From Clostridia bacterium (lineage in GTDB: Bacteria; Bacillota; Clostridia; TANB77; CAG-508), in the NCBI GenBank assembly GCA_022797215.1, contig JAAWKD010000006.1, forward strand, positions 1 to 64,000: 64,000 nucleotides of DNA, read 5' to 3'. The notes beneath the pieces are model-generated. The model did not search any database. It had not been told where the DNA came from and worked only from the letters and a program-made list of their open reading frames with translations. A program made the position numbers and the translations under genes. Positions 1 through 8,085 of this stretch are shown piece after piece. Within the stretch, counting starts at the first letter, position 1; the number at the start of each line of letters is the position of its first letter.

Positions 1-264
1 TTTGCTATGTAAAGTAACCCTGTATGCTGGTTTGCATAATATGAAAGAGACGAGAAATTTAGGAATCTTAGAATTTTAAAAAGAATATAAATAGCGAATC
101 GAAAGATACGCTTGTAGTGAAAAATTAAAATATCTTGAGTGAAACGAAAAGAATTTTAATTTTTCACTAGCGTGGCGCCACTAGCGTGGCGCTTTTTCTG
201 TGTTTGCAAGTTTTAAAACTTGCAAACATGAAAATGCGCCGAAATTAGAAAGGTGTGGTAAAAT
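1..264. other. Non-coding flank upstream of the DGR operon
   Basis: No gene can be supported here. It holds an inverted repeat with arms at about 115-130 and 153-169, a terminator hairpin, and a perfect 24-nt palindrome at 203-226. In many DGRs the target gene lies just upstream of the accessory genes, so these hairpins may follow a target gene that ended before the window. The first 12 bases could be a coding tail with a stop, but this cannot be shown. Confidence 0.5.
175..197 (+). terminator. Rho-independent terminator of an upstream unit
   Basis: GCGCCAC, a TAGC loop and GTGGCGC form a perfect 7-bp stem followed by five T. It probably ends the transcript of a gene that lies before the window. 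Confidence 0.65.
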
Positions 265-681
265 ATGAGTTTTAGTAATATGTTAGAAATTTTGCAAAAG
301 AAAAATAAAGATAAAATAGTTCTAATAAAAGCAGGAATATTTTATATTGCAGTTGGAAAAGATGCAGTATTTTTAAATGAGCAATTAAAATTAAAATGTG
401 TTTGCTTTAAAGAAGGAATATGTAAAGTAGGAATACCAGAAAGTAGACTGGAGTATTACTTGAAGAAATTAGAGAAACTAAATTTATCATATATTGTATA
501 TCAATTTAACTCTGAAAAAGAAGAGTTAATTCAAAAATATGAAAATCTTGGGAAAGGACATAAAGAGGAAAGAAAAAATAAGAATTGTCTAACTTGCAAA
601 GGGATTAGAAATTATGGAGAAGATAAGTATTTAATAGCACTACAAAAATTATTTGAAAAAGAGAAAGAAGAAAATGGATAA
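265..681 (+). CDS. DGR accessory protein with MutS domain I-like fold
   Basis: A 138-residue protein, first gene of the DGR operon. Residues 15-70 resemble the mismatch-recognition domain I of MutS: a short strand and turn (IKAGIFYIAVGKDA), a mid segment with two Cys, then a VGIPESRLEYYLKKL helix like the AGIP region of MutS. It is far too short to be a repair ATPase. A MutS-like (MSL) accessory family is known next to some DGR reverse transcriptases; its function is unknown. A Cys pair (NCLTCKG) near residue 112 may bind a metal. The stop codon overlaps the avd start by 8 nt, which suggests translational coupling. An AAAGG motif lies 9-10 nt before the ATG. Confidence 0.65.
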   Translation: MSFSNMLEILQKKNKDKIVLIKAGIFYIAVGKDAVFLNEQLKLKCVCFKEGICKVGIPESRLEYYLKKLEKLNLSYIVYQFNSEKEELIQKYENLGKGHKEERKNKNCLTCKGIRNYGEDKYLIALQKLFEKEKEENG

Positions 682-1054
682 AAAAGATAAGAATATAAAT
701 GTTGAACAACTAAAATTAATTCCTAAAATACAAGAATATACTCAATATATGTTGGAAATCATTTGGAAATTGCCAAGGATAGAAAAATTTAGTATAGGAA
801 ATGAATATAAAATATCCATGTATGAAATGATGGAGAATGTTCTATATTTATCGAAGGTAAAGGAAAAGAACAAAATGAATTATCTAAATAAAATTGATGT
901 AAAATTAAATTGCCAAAGAATTTATTTAAGAATTATGTTAAAGAACAGGTGGATAGATGAAAAGAAGTTTCAAATAGCAATTAGTAAAATTTCTGAGATA
1001 GGAAGAATAGTAGGAGGACTAGTTAAATATTATGCCAAAAACAATAAGGAATGA
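674..1054 (+). CDS. avd: Avd-like DGR accessory variability determinant
   Basis: A small basic helical protein of 126 residues placed directly before the reverse transcriptase, as Avd is in classical DGRs. The LPRIEKFSIGNEY segment followed by long helices fits the Avd/four-helix-bundle family, which binds the RT and the template RNA and is needed for priming and mutagenic retrohoming. I chose the ATG at 674 because GAGAAAGAAG lies just upstream; a TTG at 653 would also be open. The 3' end overlaps the RT start by 23 nt, so the three genes form one coupled operon. Confidence 0.75.
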   Translation: MDKKDKNINVEQLKLIPKIQEYTQYMLEIIWKLPRIEKFSIGNEYKISMYEMMENVLYLSKVKEKNKMNYLNKIDVKLNCQRIYLRIMLKNRWIDEKKFQIAISKISEIGRIVGGLVKYYAKNNKE

Positions 1055-2042
1055 ATATGACAAGAAATTAACTTATGAAAATTTGATGAAGGCCCATCTT
1101 TTAAGTAGAAAGGGAAAAGGATATAGAGAAGAAGTAATTAAGTTTAATCTGAAACAAGAAGAATATATTTTATGGTTGTATAGAGAGCTAAAAAATGGAA
1201 CATATAAGCATGGAGGCTATACTACATTTTATATAACAGAACCTAAATTACGAAAAATAGAAAAAAGTAGATATATAGACAGAATTGTACATAGATTTGT
1301 AGTAGATAATTTTTTAATTCCATATTTTGTACCGACATTTATACCCACTTCTTATGCGTGTTTAAAGTCGAAAGGAATGCATAAAGCTTGCTTAGATTTA
1401 CAAAGAGCAATGATGCGTTGCAGAAGAACATGGAAAGAGTACTATATTCTAAAACTGGATATCAAAAAATATTTTCAAAATATTCATAAAGAAATTTTAT
1501 CTGAAATATTAAAGAGAAAAATAAAGGATAGGAAACTATTAAAACTAATAGAAGAGATACTTTATTCAAACAAAGGAAAAAGAAACTTACCAATAGGAAA
1601 CTATACATCTCAAATGTTTGCAAATATTTACTTAAATGAATTGGATCAATATATGAAGCATGAACTACATTGTAAATATGTATTTAGATATATGGATGAT
1701 ATAGTAGTATTAATAGAAAACAAGAAAGAATCTAAAGTGTATTTAGAAAAAATAACTCGCTTTTTAAAGGAAAAATTAGATTTAGAATTAAACGAAAAAA
1801 CACAAATTTTTAAGAGTAAACAAGGAGTGAATTTTTGCGGATATAAGATTAATGAATATAGATTGAAAATACGTGATAAAGGAAAAAGAAAATTAAAGAA
1901 AAAGATTAAAGAAATGAAGTACAATATAGAAATAAGGAAAATAAATAGTAAAGAGGCTAAGAAGTATTTATGTGGGCATATGGGATACATAAAAATAGCA
2001 AATGCCAATCATTTGAGCCAAAAACTATTTTATATGCAATAA
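1032..2042 (+). CDS. DGR reverse transcriptase
   Basis: A 336-residue reverse transcriptase. Visible motifs: motif A LDIKKYF near residue 143, the DGR-typical LPIGNYTSQMFANIYL near residue 186 (IG...SQ in place of the QG...SP of other RTs), the YMDD active site near residue 220, and the thumb-side GVNFCGYKI. This SQ signature is characteristic of DGR RTs and separates it from group II intron and retron enzymes. It copies the adjacent template RNA with errors at adenines, and the cDNA replaces the variable repeat of a target gene. The Avd overlap and the downstream template repeat support the call. There is no maturase or endonuclease domain. Confidence 0.93.
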   Translation: MPKTIRNEYDKKLTYENLMKAHLLSRKGKGYREEVIKFNLKQEEYILWLYRELKNGTYKHGGYTTFYITEPKLRKIEKSRYIDRIVHRFVVDNFLIPYFVPTFIPTSYACLKSKGMHKACLDLQRAMMRCRRTWKEYYILKLDIKKYFQNIHKEILSEILKRKIKDRKLLKLIEEILYSNKGKRNLPIGNYTSQMFANIYLNELDQYMKHELHCKYVFRYMDDIVVLIENKKESKVYLEKITRFLKEKLDLELNEKTQIFKSKQGVNFCGYKINEYRLKIRDKGKRKLKKKIKEMKYNIEIRKINSKEAKKYLCGHMGYIKIANANHLSQKLFYMQ

Positions 2043-2052
2043 GATAATTGGG

Positions 2053-2203
2053 GATAAATCAAATTCCACTAACACGAATAGTAACAATAGTAACCCTTGT
2101 GTCAATAGGGGTGGCAATTATAACAACAGCAATAACACTACGTCTAATCGTAACAACAACACGACCAACAGTAATACCAACAATTCCTTCCGCCCACTCT
2201 AAT
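2053..2203 (+). repeat. DGR template repeat (TR)
   Basis: Begins about 10 nt after the RT stop. Read in the frame of its cognate variable repeat it is packed with AAC/AAT codons and ends SFRPL-stop, with a CVNRGGNY block in the middle. Such Asn-codon clusters (adenines open to mutation without making stops) followed by an invariant FRPL-like end are the signature of a template repeat for a C-type-lectin/FGE-fold target. The non-A 3' end (TTCCGCCCACTC) is the likely initiation of mutagenic homing sequence. No matching variable repeat is found in this window, so the target gene should lie upstream or elsewhere. Confidence 0.82.
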
Positions 2204-2282
2204 ACAAAGTTTAGATAATATATTTCAAGGAATATATTCAGTTGACAAGTATTAGTATTAAAGAGATTTATTCCCTCCGAAG

Positions 2283-2304
2283 AAAGTCTAAAAGGGGACT
2301 TTTT
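2283..2304 (+). terminator. Terminator after the DGR template repeat
   Basis: AAAGTC and GACTTT form a short stem around an A/G-rich loop and are followed by T residues. It probably ends the avd-RT-TR transcript. The rest of the 2205-2457 gap is AT-rich with no gene. Confidence 0.45.
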
Positions 2305-2457
2305 AGGTAAATATGTATCAATAAAATTTATATTAGTAAGTTTTAATTTTAAAACAGAATATATAAATTTTATGCTTTTAATTTTATAAGATAAATCAAG
2401 TGAACGATAAAGAAGAAAAACAAAAGTAGAATGGAAAAATAAAGGAACAATGAAATT

Positions 2458-2724
2458 ATGATAAATTTATGTTTTTTAAGTGGAAAAATAAAAAATGAAA
2501 TAGATTTAAAGTTTATATACAATCAAAAGACAAAAAGTTTAAGTAAAAAGCACACATCAATTGTTTTGATAGATTTAGAAATAGAAAGAGAACAAATAAT
2601 AAAACTATATGCCTATGATGAAATAGCAGATTGGATTTATCAAAATATTCAAAAAGGAGACAGTATTTATATACAAGGAAATATAAAAGAAAAAGGAATT
2701 AAAATTTGCCAAACTTTTTCCTAA
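2458..2724 (+). CDS. Short OB-fold protein resembling single-stranded DNA-binding protein
   Basis: An 88-residue protein with the layout of an SSB-type OB fold: FLSGKIKNEIDLKFIY (strands 1-2), a mid segment giving SIVLIDLEIE, IKLYAYDEIADWIYQNIQKGD (strand plus helix) and SIYIQGNIKEKG. Normal SSBs exceed 100 residues and have an acidic tail, both absent here. It begins about 250 nt beyond the DGR template repeat on the same strand, so it may bind DGR nucleic acid, but the spacing and intervening hairpin make co-transcription uncertain. RBS: AAAGGAAC about 10 nt before ATG. Confidence 0.55.
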   Translation: MINLCFLSGKIKNEIDLKFIYNQKTKSLSKKHTSIVLIDLEIEREQIIKLYAYDEIADWIYQNIQKGDSIYIQGNIKEKGIKICQTFS

Positions 2725-2794
2725 AGCACCTTGTATAAATTTACGAAAATAGATTATAATAGATAACAGTTTAAAAGAGAAAAGAGGTAAAATA

Positions 2795-4069
2795 ATGAAT
2801 GATCAAAAAGAAGAAATCAAGCAAGGAATTACACTTCACCAAATCCATACAGAAAACTTTAAAACCAATTTATATGCCATCTTTTTAGCATTTCCATTAG
2901 AGAGAAAGAATGTAACTCTAGATGCATTAATTGGAGCAGTAATAAGGAGAGGGACACAAAAACTACAAACACAAGAAGCCATTAGCAAAGAGCTAGAGGG
3001 CATGTATGGTGCTAGTTTTAATTGTGGAATAGAAAAAACGGGAGATAATCATGTTTTAAAGTTTTATTTAGAAACATTAAGCGAAGAATTTTTGCCAGAG
3101 CCAGAAAAATTAGACCAAAAATGTTTATCTATTTTATTAGACATTGCTTTTAATCCACTTACTGTAAATAATGCTTTTAAACCAGAATATGTAGAAGGTG
3201 AAAAGAAAAATCTAAGGCAAATTATTGAATCAAAAATAGATAACAAAGCAAAATATGCTTATGATAGATGTATCGAAGAAATGTTCAAAAATGAGCCTTA
3301 TGGATTATATAAATTTGGTTATGTAGAAGATATTGACGCAATTACACCAGAAAGTTTATATAAGCATTACCAAGATATACTTGCTAGCTGCAAAATAGAT
3401 ATTTTCTGTTCTGGAAGGGTAAATGCACAAGAAAACATTAGGACTATTCAAGAGAATGAGAACATTCAGAAGTTAGCAGAAAGAACACCAAAATATATCG
3501 TGAATAATGAAGTAACACAAAGCAAAGAACACCAACAAGAAAATACAGTTGAAGAAAGTATGCAAATCACACAAGGAAAATTAGTAATCGGTTTAGATAT
3601 TCAAAATACACAAGAAAACTCTCGCTTTATAGCCTCAGTATATAATAGTGTTTTAGGAGGAGGAGCAAATTCGAAGTTATTCCAAAATGTACGCGAAAAA
3701 CAAAGCTTAGCCTATACAGCAGGTTCGAGTTATTTAAGAACTAAAAATAGTATTTTTATCAAATGCGGTATTGAAATAGCAAACTATCAAAAAGCATTAA
3801 ATACGATTAAAGAGCAATTAAAAGATATGACAAATGGAGAGTTTTCAGAAGAGGATTTAGAAAATGCGAAAAGATTAATTGTTGCTTCAGTAGACACCAT
3901 TTCAGAAGAGCAAGATACAGAAATTACTTACTATTATGGACAAGAATTATCAGACAGGTTTGTTAGCATAGAAGATTACAAAAAACATATTTTAGAAACC
4001 ACAAAAGAGCAGGTAGTAGATCTTGCCAAAACAGTTCAAATCAATACAATTTATTTTTTGAAGGATTAA
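2795..4069 (+). CDS. yfmF: M16-type peptidase-like protein YfmF (inactive partner)
   Basis: A 424-residue member of the pitrilysin/insulinase superfamily. It lacks the HxxEH zinc motif, as the YfmF half of YfmF/YfmH pairs does. Family-typical segments: IGAVIRRGTQKLQTQEAISK near residue 48, GMYGASF, then the C-terminal LGGGANSKLFQNVREKQSLAY stretch around residues 287-310. These pairs are conserved in Bacillota and have been linked to elongation factor P modification. The active partner follows after a 140-bp hairpin element. The start is ATG after AAAAGAGG. Confidence 0.85.
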   Translation: MNDQKEEIKQGITLHQIHTENFKTNLYAIFLAFPLERKNVTLDALIGAVIRRGTQKLQTQEAISKELEGMYGASFNCGIEKTGDNHVLKFYLETLSEEFLPEPEKLDQKCLSILLDIAFNPLTVNNAFKPEYVEGEKKNLRQIIESKIDNKAKYAYDRCIEEMFKNEPYGLYKFGYVEDIDAITPESLYKHYQDILASCKIDIFCSGRVNAQENIRTIQENENIQKLAERTPKYIVNNEVTQSKEHQQENTVEESMQITQGKLVIGLDIQNTQENSRFIASVYNSVLGGGANSKLFQNVREKQSLAYTAGSSYLRTKNSIFIKCGIEIANYQKALNTIKEQLKDMTNGEFSEEDLENAKRLIVASVDTISEEQDTEITYYYGQELSDRFVSIEDYKKHILETTKEQVVDLAKTVQINTIYFLKD

Positions 4070-4072
4070 TAA

Positions 4073-4212
4073 TTGAAACATAAAATTATTACACGTTTGC
4101 CCTTACTGTCCGTTTCTTTCATTATGCTAAACGCAAACTAGAGAAAGAAACGGAAGGCGCTCGCAGGCTCGCCTTGCGCGGACTGCGCTTTCGCAATAAT
4201 TTTATGTTTCAA
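4073..4212. repeat. 140-bp nested inverted-repeat element
   Basis: Perfect 18-nt terminal inverted repeats (TTGAAACATAAAATTATT at 4073-4090 and its complement at 4195-4212) enclose a second perfect inverted pair (CCGTTTCTTTC and GAAAGAAACGG) and a GC-rich core unlike its surroundings. It sits exactly between yfmF and yfmH and has no coding potential. It resembles a MITE or other dispersed hairpin, and could fold as a cruciform or act in the mRNA between the two genes. Confidence 0.7.
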
Positions 4213-4248
4213 TAGATAAATGCCATCAAAGGAAAGGAAATAGAATTC

Positions 4249-5526
4249 ATGAAAATAGTAGAAAGTTCAAAAATAAAAGAAAAGGCATATATAGAAAAAT
4301 TAGAAAATGGAATGACAGTCATTATTATTCCAAGAGAAAATACAAAAAAGAAATATATTATCTGGGGAACCCACTTTGGTTCTATTGATAACCACTTTAT
4401 AATGCCACAGACAGGAGAAGAAGTATTTATTCCAGATGGCGTAGCCCATTTTTTAGAACATAAAATGTTTGAACAACCAAATGGAACAAATAGCTTAGAT
4501 ACTCTAATGGCACTAGGAATTGATGCAAATGCCTACACTACCAATGACCATACAGCGTATTTGTTAGAATGTACAGAACACTTTGAGGAGGGGTTAAATG
4601 AGCTAATGGATTATGTTCAAAATCCCTATTTTACAGATGAAAATGTAGAAAAAGAAAAAGGGATTATTGGCCAAGAAATCAATATGTATGATGACGATCC
4701 AGGCTGGCAACTATATATGAATGCCTTAGACTGCATGTATAAAGAAAATCCAATAAAGATAGATATAGCAGGAACAATAGAGTCTATTAGCAAAATTACA
4801 CCAGATGTCCTATATAAATGTTATAACACTTTTTATCATCCATCTAATATGACAATGGCAATTTGCGGAGACTTTGAACCAGAAGAAATTTTAAAAGAAG
4901 TAAAAAAGCGCCTTGTTCCAAAAGAAAACCAAGGAGAAATAAAAAGAATTTATCCAGAAAAAGAAGATAAAATTAATAAACAGTCTAAAACTGTGCAAAT
5001 GGAAGTTAGTATTCCTATGTTTATGATAGGCTATAAAGATATAGAAAATAAAGCAGAAAATAGAATCCAAAAACATATTGCCATTGAGATACTAATGAAT
5101 ATGATCATAGGGAAAAGCTCTAACTTATATCAAGAATTATATGAAAAAGGGATTCTTCTTTCACAACCAGACTTAGACTACGAATTTACAGACCAATATG
5201 CTCATATTCTAATGTCAGGCTTTTCGAAAGAACCACAATTAGTAAAACAAAGAATCGATGAAGTAGTAAATGGTATGAAAGAACATGGGCTAGACGCAGA
5301 ACATTTTAATCGTATGAAAAAGAAAATTTATGGAGACTATGTAATAGAATATAATAGTGTAGCAGAAACTGCTAGAATGTTTTTAGCAGATAACATGAAA
5401 CAAATGAATAGCTTTGATTACATTGAAGATTTTGAAACTGTTACAAAAGAATACACACAAGAGGTTTTAAAAGATATATTCAAAGAAGAAAATGAGATTC
5501 TTTCTATTGTAGAACCAAACGAATAA
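4249..5526 (+). CDS. yfmH: M16-type zinc metallopeptidase YfmH
   Basis: A 425-residue M16 metallopeptidase with the inverted zinc motif HFLEH near residue 67 and the downstream Glu-containing segment (EKGIIGQEINMYDDDPGWQL) around residue 140. It pairs with the inactive YfmF encoded upstream, as in Bacillus-type ymfF-ymfH. The usual family length is about 425. Start ATG after GGAAAGGAAATAG. No signal peptide is visible, so it should be cytosolic. The 268-nt gap that follows contains no gene. Confidence 0.88.
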   Translation: MKIVESSKIKEKAYIEKLENGMTVIIIPRENTKKKYIIWGTHFGSIDNHFIMPQTGEEVFIPDGVAHFLEHKMFEQPNGTNSLDTLMALGIDANAYTTNDHTAYLLECTEHFEEGLNELMDYVQNPYFTDENVEKEKGIIGQEINMYDDDPGWQLYMNALDCMYKENPIKIDIAGTIESISKITPDVLYKCYNTFYHPSNMTMAICGDFEPEEILKEVKKRLVPKENQGEIKRIYPEKEDKINKQSKTVQMEVSIPMFMIGYKDIENKAENRIQKHIAIEILMNMIIGKSSNLYQELYEKGILLSQPDLDYEFTDQYAHILMSGFSKEPQLVKQRIDEVVNGMKEHGLDAEHFNRMKKKIYGDYVIEYNSVAETARMFLADNMKQMNSFDYIEDFETVTKEYTQEVLKDIFKEENEILSIVEPNE

Positions 5527-5794
5527 AATATTGTTAAGTAGACTTTACTAATATACTTAGGTTTAATGAGGCATCAAAGGATGGATTGAAATTTGTTGAT
5601 TGATGTAAGATAAAAAAGAAGTAAATCAAAAAAAGAAAAGCGCTGTCGAAAAAAAGGAGAAAAACAAGAAAAAAGTCATACGAAAATTCCTGAAAATAGC
5701 ACAAAATAAACGAAAATACGTTGACTAACATGTAAAAATATGGTATTTTAAATATATACTAAAGACGAAAAAAAGAAAAAGAGGAGTGATTCGT

Positions 5795-5995
5795 ATGTTA
5801 AATGAAGAAATTTGTAGATTAAGAGAAAAATTAAATGACAGTATTTTAAATGAACCAGATTATAACATTACTTATCAAATTAGCGTAGAATTGGATCAAT
5901 TAATCGCAGAATATTACAGCACAGAAATGAAATTAACAACACAAGAAAAACAAAAGAAGCACCAAAAAGAGAAAAATTTAGTAGCAAAAAATTAA
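5795..5995 (+). CDS. Spo0E-like aspartyl-phosphate phosphatase
   Basis: A 66-residue protein of the Spo0E family. The signature SxxLDxLI is seen as SVELDQLI near residue 32, inside a two-helix hairpin (ICRLREKLND and YQISVELDQLIAEYY). Members remove phosphate from Spo0A~P and delay sporulation, so this gene suggests a sporulating host. I prefer ATG 5795, which has AAGAGGAG at proper spacing, over GTG 5786. It is followed by a hairpin repeat and a strong terminator, so it is a single-gene unit. Confidence 0.8.
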   Translation: MLNEEICRLREKLNDSILNEPDYNITYQISVELDQLIAEYYSTEMKLTTQEKQKKHQKEKNLVAKN

Positions 5996-6026
5996 ATTAA
6001 TCATGCAGATATGCAGAATAAATATA

Positions 6027-6064
6027 AATGATTGTGTTAGTGGCTTTGCCACTTACAAATCATT
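6027..6064. repeat. Dispersed hairpin repeat, copy 1
   Basis: AATGATTGTGTTAGTGGC with an imperfect complementary arm ending AAATCATT. A close relative, with a different loop but the same outer arms and the trailing ATATG, occurs at 37633-37668, so this is a small dispersed family placed after genes. Confidence 0.5.
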
Positions 6065-6079
6065 ATATGGTGTTACCAT

Positions 6080-6115
6080 AAAAGCAATTAGGATAAAAAT
6101 ATCCTAGTTGCTTTT
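6080..6115. terminator. Bidirectional terminator
   Basis: AAAAGCAATTAGGATA, an AAAA loop and TATCCTAGTTGCTTTT form a 16-bp stem with one mismatch, with A and T runs on the two sides. It separates the spo0E-like gene from the secretion operon. Confidence 0.7.
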
Positions 6116-6254
6116 CTGCATGATAGAAAAATATTACAAAACTATGACATTTTTGTGACATTTTGATAACAATAGAGAAAAAAGCAAAAAAATATGCTAT
6201 GATAATAGTACTTGAAAAAGATAAAAGGATAGAATATATAAAGAAGGAAGAACA

Positions 6255-6629
6255 ATGCATAAGAAAAAAAGTTTATTAATATTACTTGTTTTAGTCATAA
6301 GTTTATTTGTAATATTTTCTCCAACAGTTATGGCAATAGGAGATCCTATTACTGACCCAGATGCATATAAGCCAGGAGGAATTAATGGCAGTGATACAGA
6401 CATTGTAGCAAGCAAAGCAGGAGTGATTTTTAATACAATTACAACAGTAGGAGTCATTACGGCTGTTATTACAATAATTGTAATAGGTATTAAATATATG
6501 GTAGGTAGCGTAGAAGAAAAAGCAGAGTATAAAAAAACAATGGTGCCTTATTTAGTAGGAGCCATTATGCTTGCATGTACTAGTGCAATTGTAAAATTAA
6601 TAGCCAATATGGTTGAGGGATTAGGATAA
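6255..6629 (+). CDS. VirB2/TrbC-like pilin, first of three
   Basis: A 124-residue precursor with a signal peptide (KKK, hydrophobic stretch, cleavage likely after VMA near residue 29), a Gly/Asp-rich linker and two membrane helices joined by a charged loop (GSVEEKAEYKKTMVPY). This layout is that of VirB2/TrbC-type pilins of type IV secretion systems. It is paralogous to the proteins at 6740 and 7202, which share the GxKYMxGS...EKAEYKKT core. RBS AAGAAGGAAG. It opens the secretion-like cluster; an alternative reading as a generic small membrane protein is unlikely given the neighbours. Confidence 0.75.
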   Translation: MHKKKSLLILLVLVISLFVIFSPTVMAIGDPITDPDAYKPGGINGSDTDIVASKAGVIFNTITTVGVITAVITIIVIGIKYMVGSVEEKAEYKKTMVPYLVGAIMLACTSAIVKLIANMVEGLG

Positions 6630-6739
6630 TTGATAAATAAACATAAGAAAATAAAGCAAAATATTGAAAAATAAAGAAATATATAGTATAATAACAAGAA
6701 GAATAAATGAAAAATGAATAAGAAGGGATAGTGATAAGA

Positions 6740-7129
6740 ATGAAAATTTGGAAATATACTATTGTAACTGTACTAATCACATTTTTGTTGTTGTCAGTAT
6801 CTATGAGTTATTCTTATACAAGGGCAGCAGCACTAAGTAATATTGTATCAGGAGCAGATAGTTTTGTCCAAAGTGGGCAACAAGGAAAAATTGATAATGA
6901 TGATATTCACAATCTATCTGATACAATTTATAATATTCTACTAATTATTGGAACAATTGTAGCTATGATTGTAGGCGCAGTTTTAGGAATACAGTTTATG
7001 ACAGGAAGTGTAGAGGCCAAAAGCAAAGTAAAAGAATCCTTAATACCATATATAACAGGATGTGTTGTAATCTTTGGCGCATTTGCTATTTGGAAATTAG
7101 CCATTACAATTCTTCAAGGAATGAATTAG
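6740..7129 (+). CDS. VirB2/TrbC-like pilin, second of three
   Basis: About 129 residues, with a signal sequence, a short polar region and two membrane helices around the loop GSVEAKSKVKESLIPY. It is the most diverged of the three pilin paralogues: KSKVKES replaces AEYKKT. I chose ATG 6740, with AGAAGGGA upstream, over GTG 6731. The spacing from the first pilin (about 110 nt with an AT-rich leader) allows a separate promoter. Confidence 0.7.
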   Translation: MKIWKYTIVTVLITFLLLSVSMSYSYTRAAALSNIVSGADSFVQSGQQGKIDNDDIHNLSDTIYNILLIIGTIVAMIVGAVLGIQFMTGSVEAKSKVKESLIPYITGCVVIFGAFAIWKLAITILQGMN

Positions 7130-7201
7130 GATAAGATTTTAAAATTATTCCAAACAAATTGGAATAAATCAAATAAATATAAAATAAAGGGAGGAAGAAA
7201 C

Positions 7202-7564
7202 ATGCAAAAAACAATGAAATTAATTAGTATTTTATTAATGGTTGTAATGATTTGTTTTACATTAAGTACAGCAGTTAGTGCAAAACCTGATGTTAATGGT
7301 ATTATCGGAAGCATGGAAAACCAAACAGCAAATGGGGCAGACCAAGTTGCTACAATTGGTGGACAAATTGCTGATATTTTAACAACAGTTGGAATTGTTG
7401 TAGCTGTTATTGTTATATTAATTTTAGGTATTAAATACATGATGGGAAGTGCATCAGAAAAAGCGGAATACAAGAAAACAATGATACCATACGTAGTTGG
7501 TGCAGTCCTAATTTTAGGTGGTTCAGCTATCGTAAAAATTATATTCTCAATTGATATTGTTTAA
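7202..7564 (+). CDS. VirB2/TrbC-like pilin, third of three
   Basis: 120 residues: signal peptide (cleavage near AVSA), short extracellular part, then two membrane helices flanking GSASEKAEYKKTMIPY, almost the same loop as in the first pilin. GGGAGGAAG lies just before the ATG. A strong terminator-like hairpin follows, which may set pilin mRNA above the levels of the downstream machinery genes, a usual need for a major pilin. I infer it may be the main subunit. Confidence 0.75.
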   Translation: MQKTMKLISILLMVVMICFTLSTAVSAKPDVNGIIGSMENQTANGADQVATIGGQIADILTTVGIVVAVIVILILGIKYMMGSASEKAEYKKTMIPYVVGAVLILGGSAIVKIIFSIDIV

Positions 7565-7604
7565 TAATGTTACAATAATATTACAGGAATATTACAAATA
7601 TATT

Positions 7605-7634
7605 AAAAGTGCACTAAAAGTGCACTTTTTTTTG
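7605..7634 (+). terminator. Terminator or attenuator after the third pilin gene
   Basis: AAAGTGCACT and AGTGCACTTT form a perfect stem followed by a run of T. It lies between the pilin genes and the machinery genes, so partial read-through would give more pilin than machine. Confidence 0.7.
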
Positions 7635-7740
7635 CTTTTTAGTTACAATTTTCGTGTTTATTTGCTATAATATATGATAAGCATAATTAGAACTATAAAA
7701 AACAAAAGAATATAAAGAAAACGAAGGAGGACAACAATTT

Positions 7741-8085
7741 ATGGGCACATACTATTTACCCAGAAATGTAAAAGGAGAAGGCAGAATTTTATTCATTTTC
7801 ACAACAAAAAGTTTAATTTATTCTGTAATAGGAGCTGTCATAGGGTTGCCATTCTACTTTATCCTTTCAGCTACAGGAACAACCATAGGTGGTATTGTGG
7901 CAGTAGCCATTTTTGCAGCAATAGGATTTGTTATTGGAACACTAAAAATGCCTGAACTTGGTAAATTTGAATTTGCCAAAAAAACAGGTGGAGAAAATAT
8001 AGATGATATTATCAAAAGAGCAATAATTTTTAAATCAAAAGGAAAGAAAGTATATATATACAAGGAGGAAGAAAAAAATGATTGA
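7741..8085 (+). CDS. PrgI/VirB3-like inner membrane protein
   Basis: 114 residues with two adjacent membrane helices (about 25-43 and 48-65) near the N terminus and a cytosolic tail, the layout of the PrgI/VirB3 family that sits beside VirB4 in type IV secretion systems. The opening MGTYYLPRNVKGEGRILFIF is typical of the Gram-positive PrgI family. RBS AAGGAGG. The 3' end overlaps the next gene by 8 nt, so the two are coupled. Confidence 0.75.
   Translation: MGTYYLPRNVKGEGRILFIFTTKSLIYSVIGAVIGLPFYFILSATGTTIGGIVAVAIFAAIGFVIGTLKMPELGKFEFAKKTGGENIDDIIKRAIIFKSKGKKVYIYKEEEKND

Noticed and set aside
1-12. Coding tail of a DGR target at the very start of the window
   Set aside because: Only a possible F-A-M-stop is present; too short to support.
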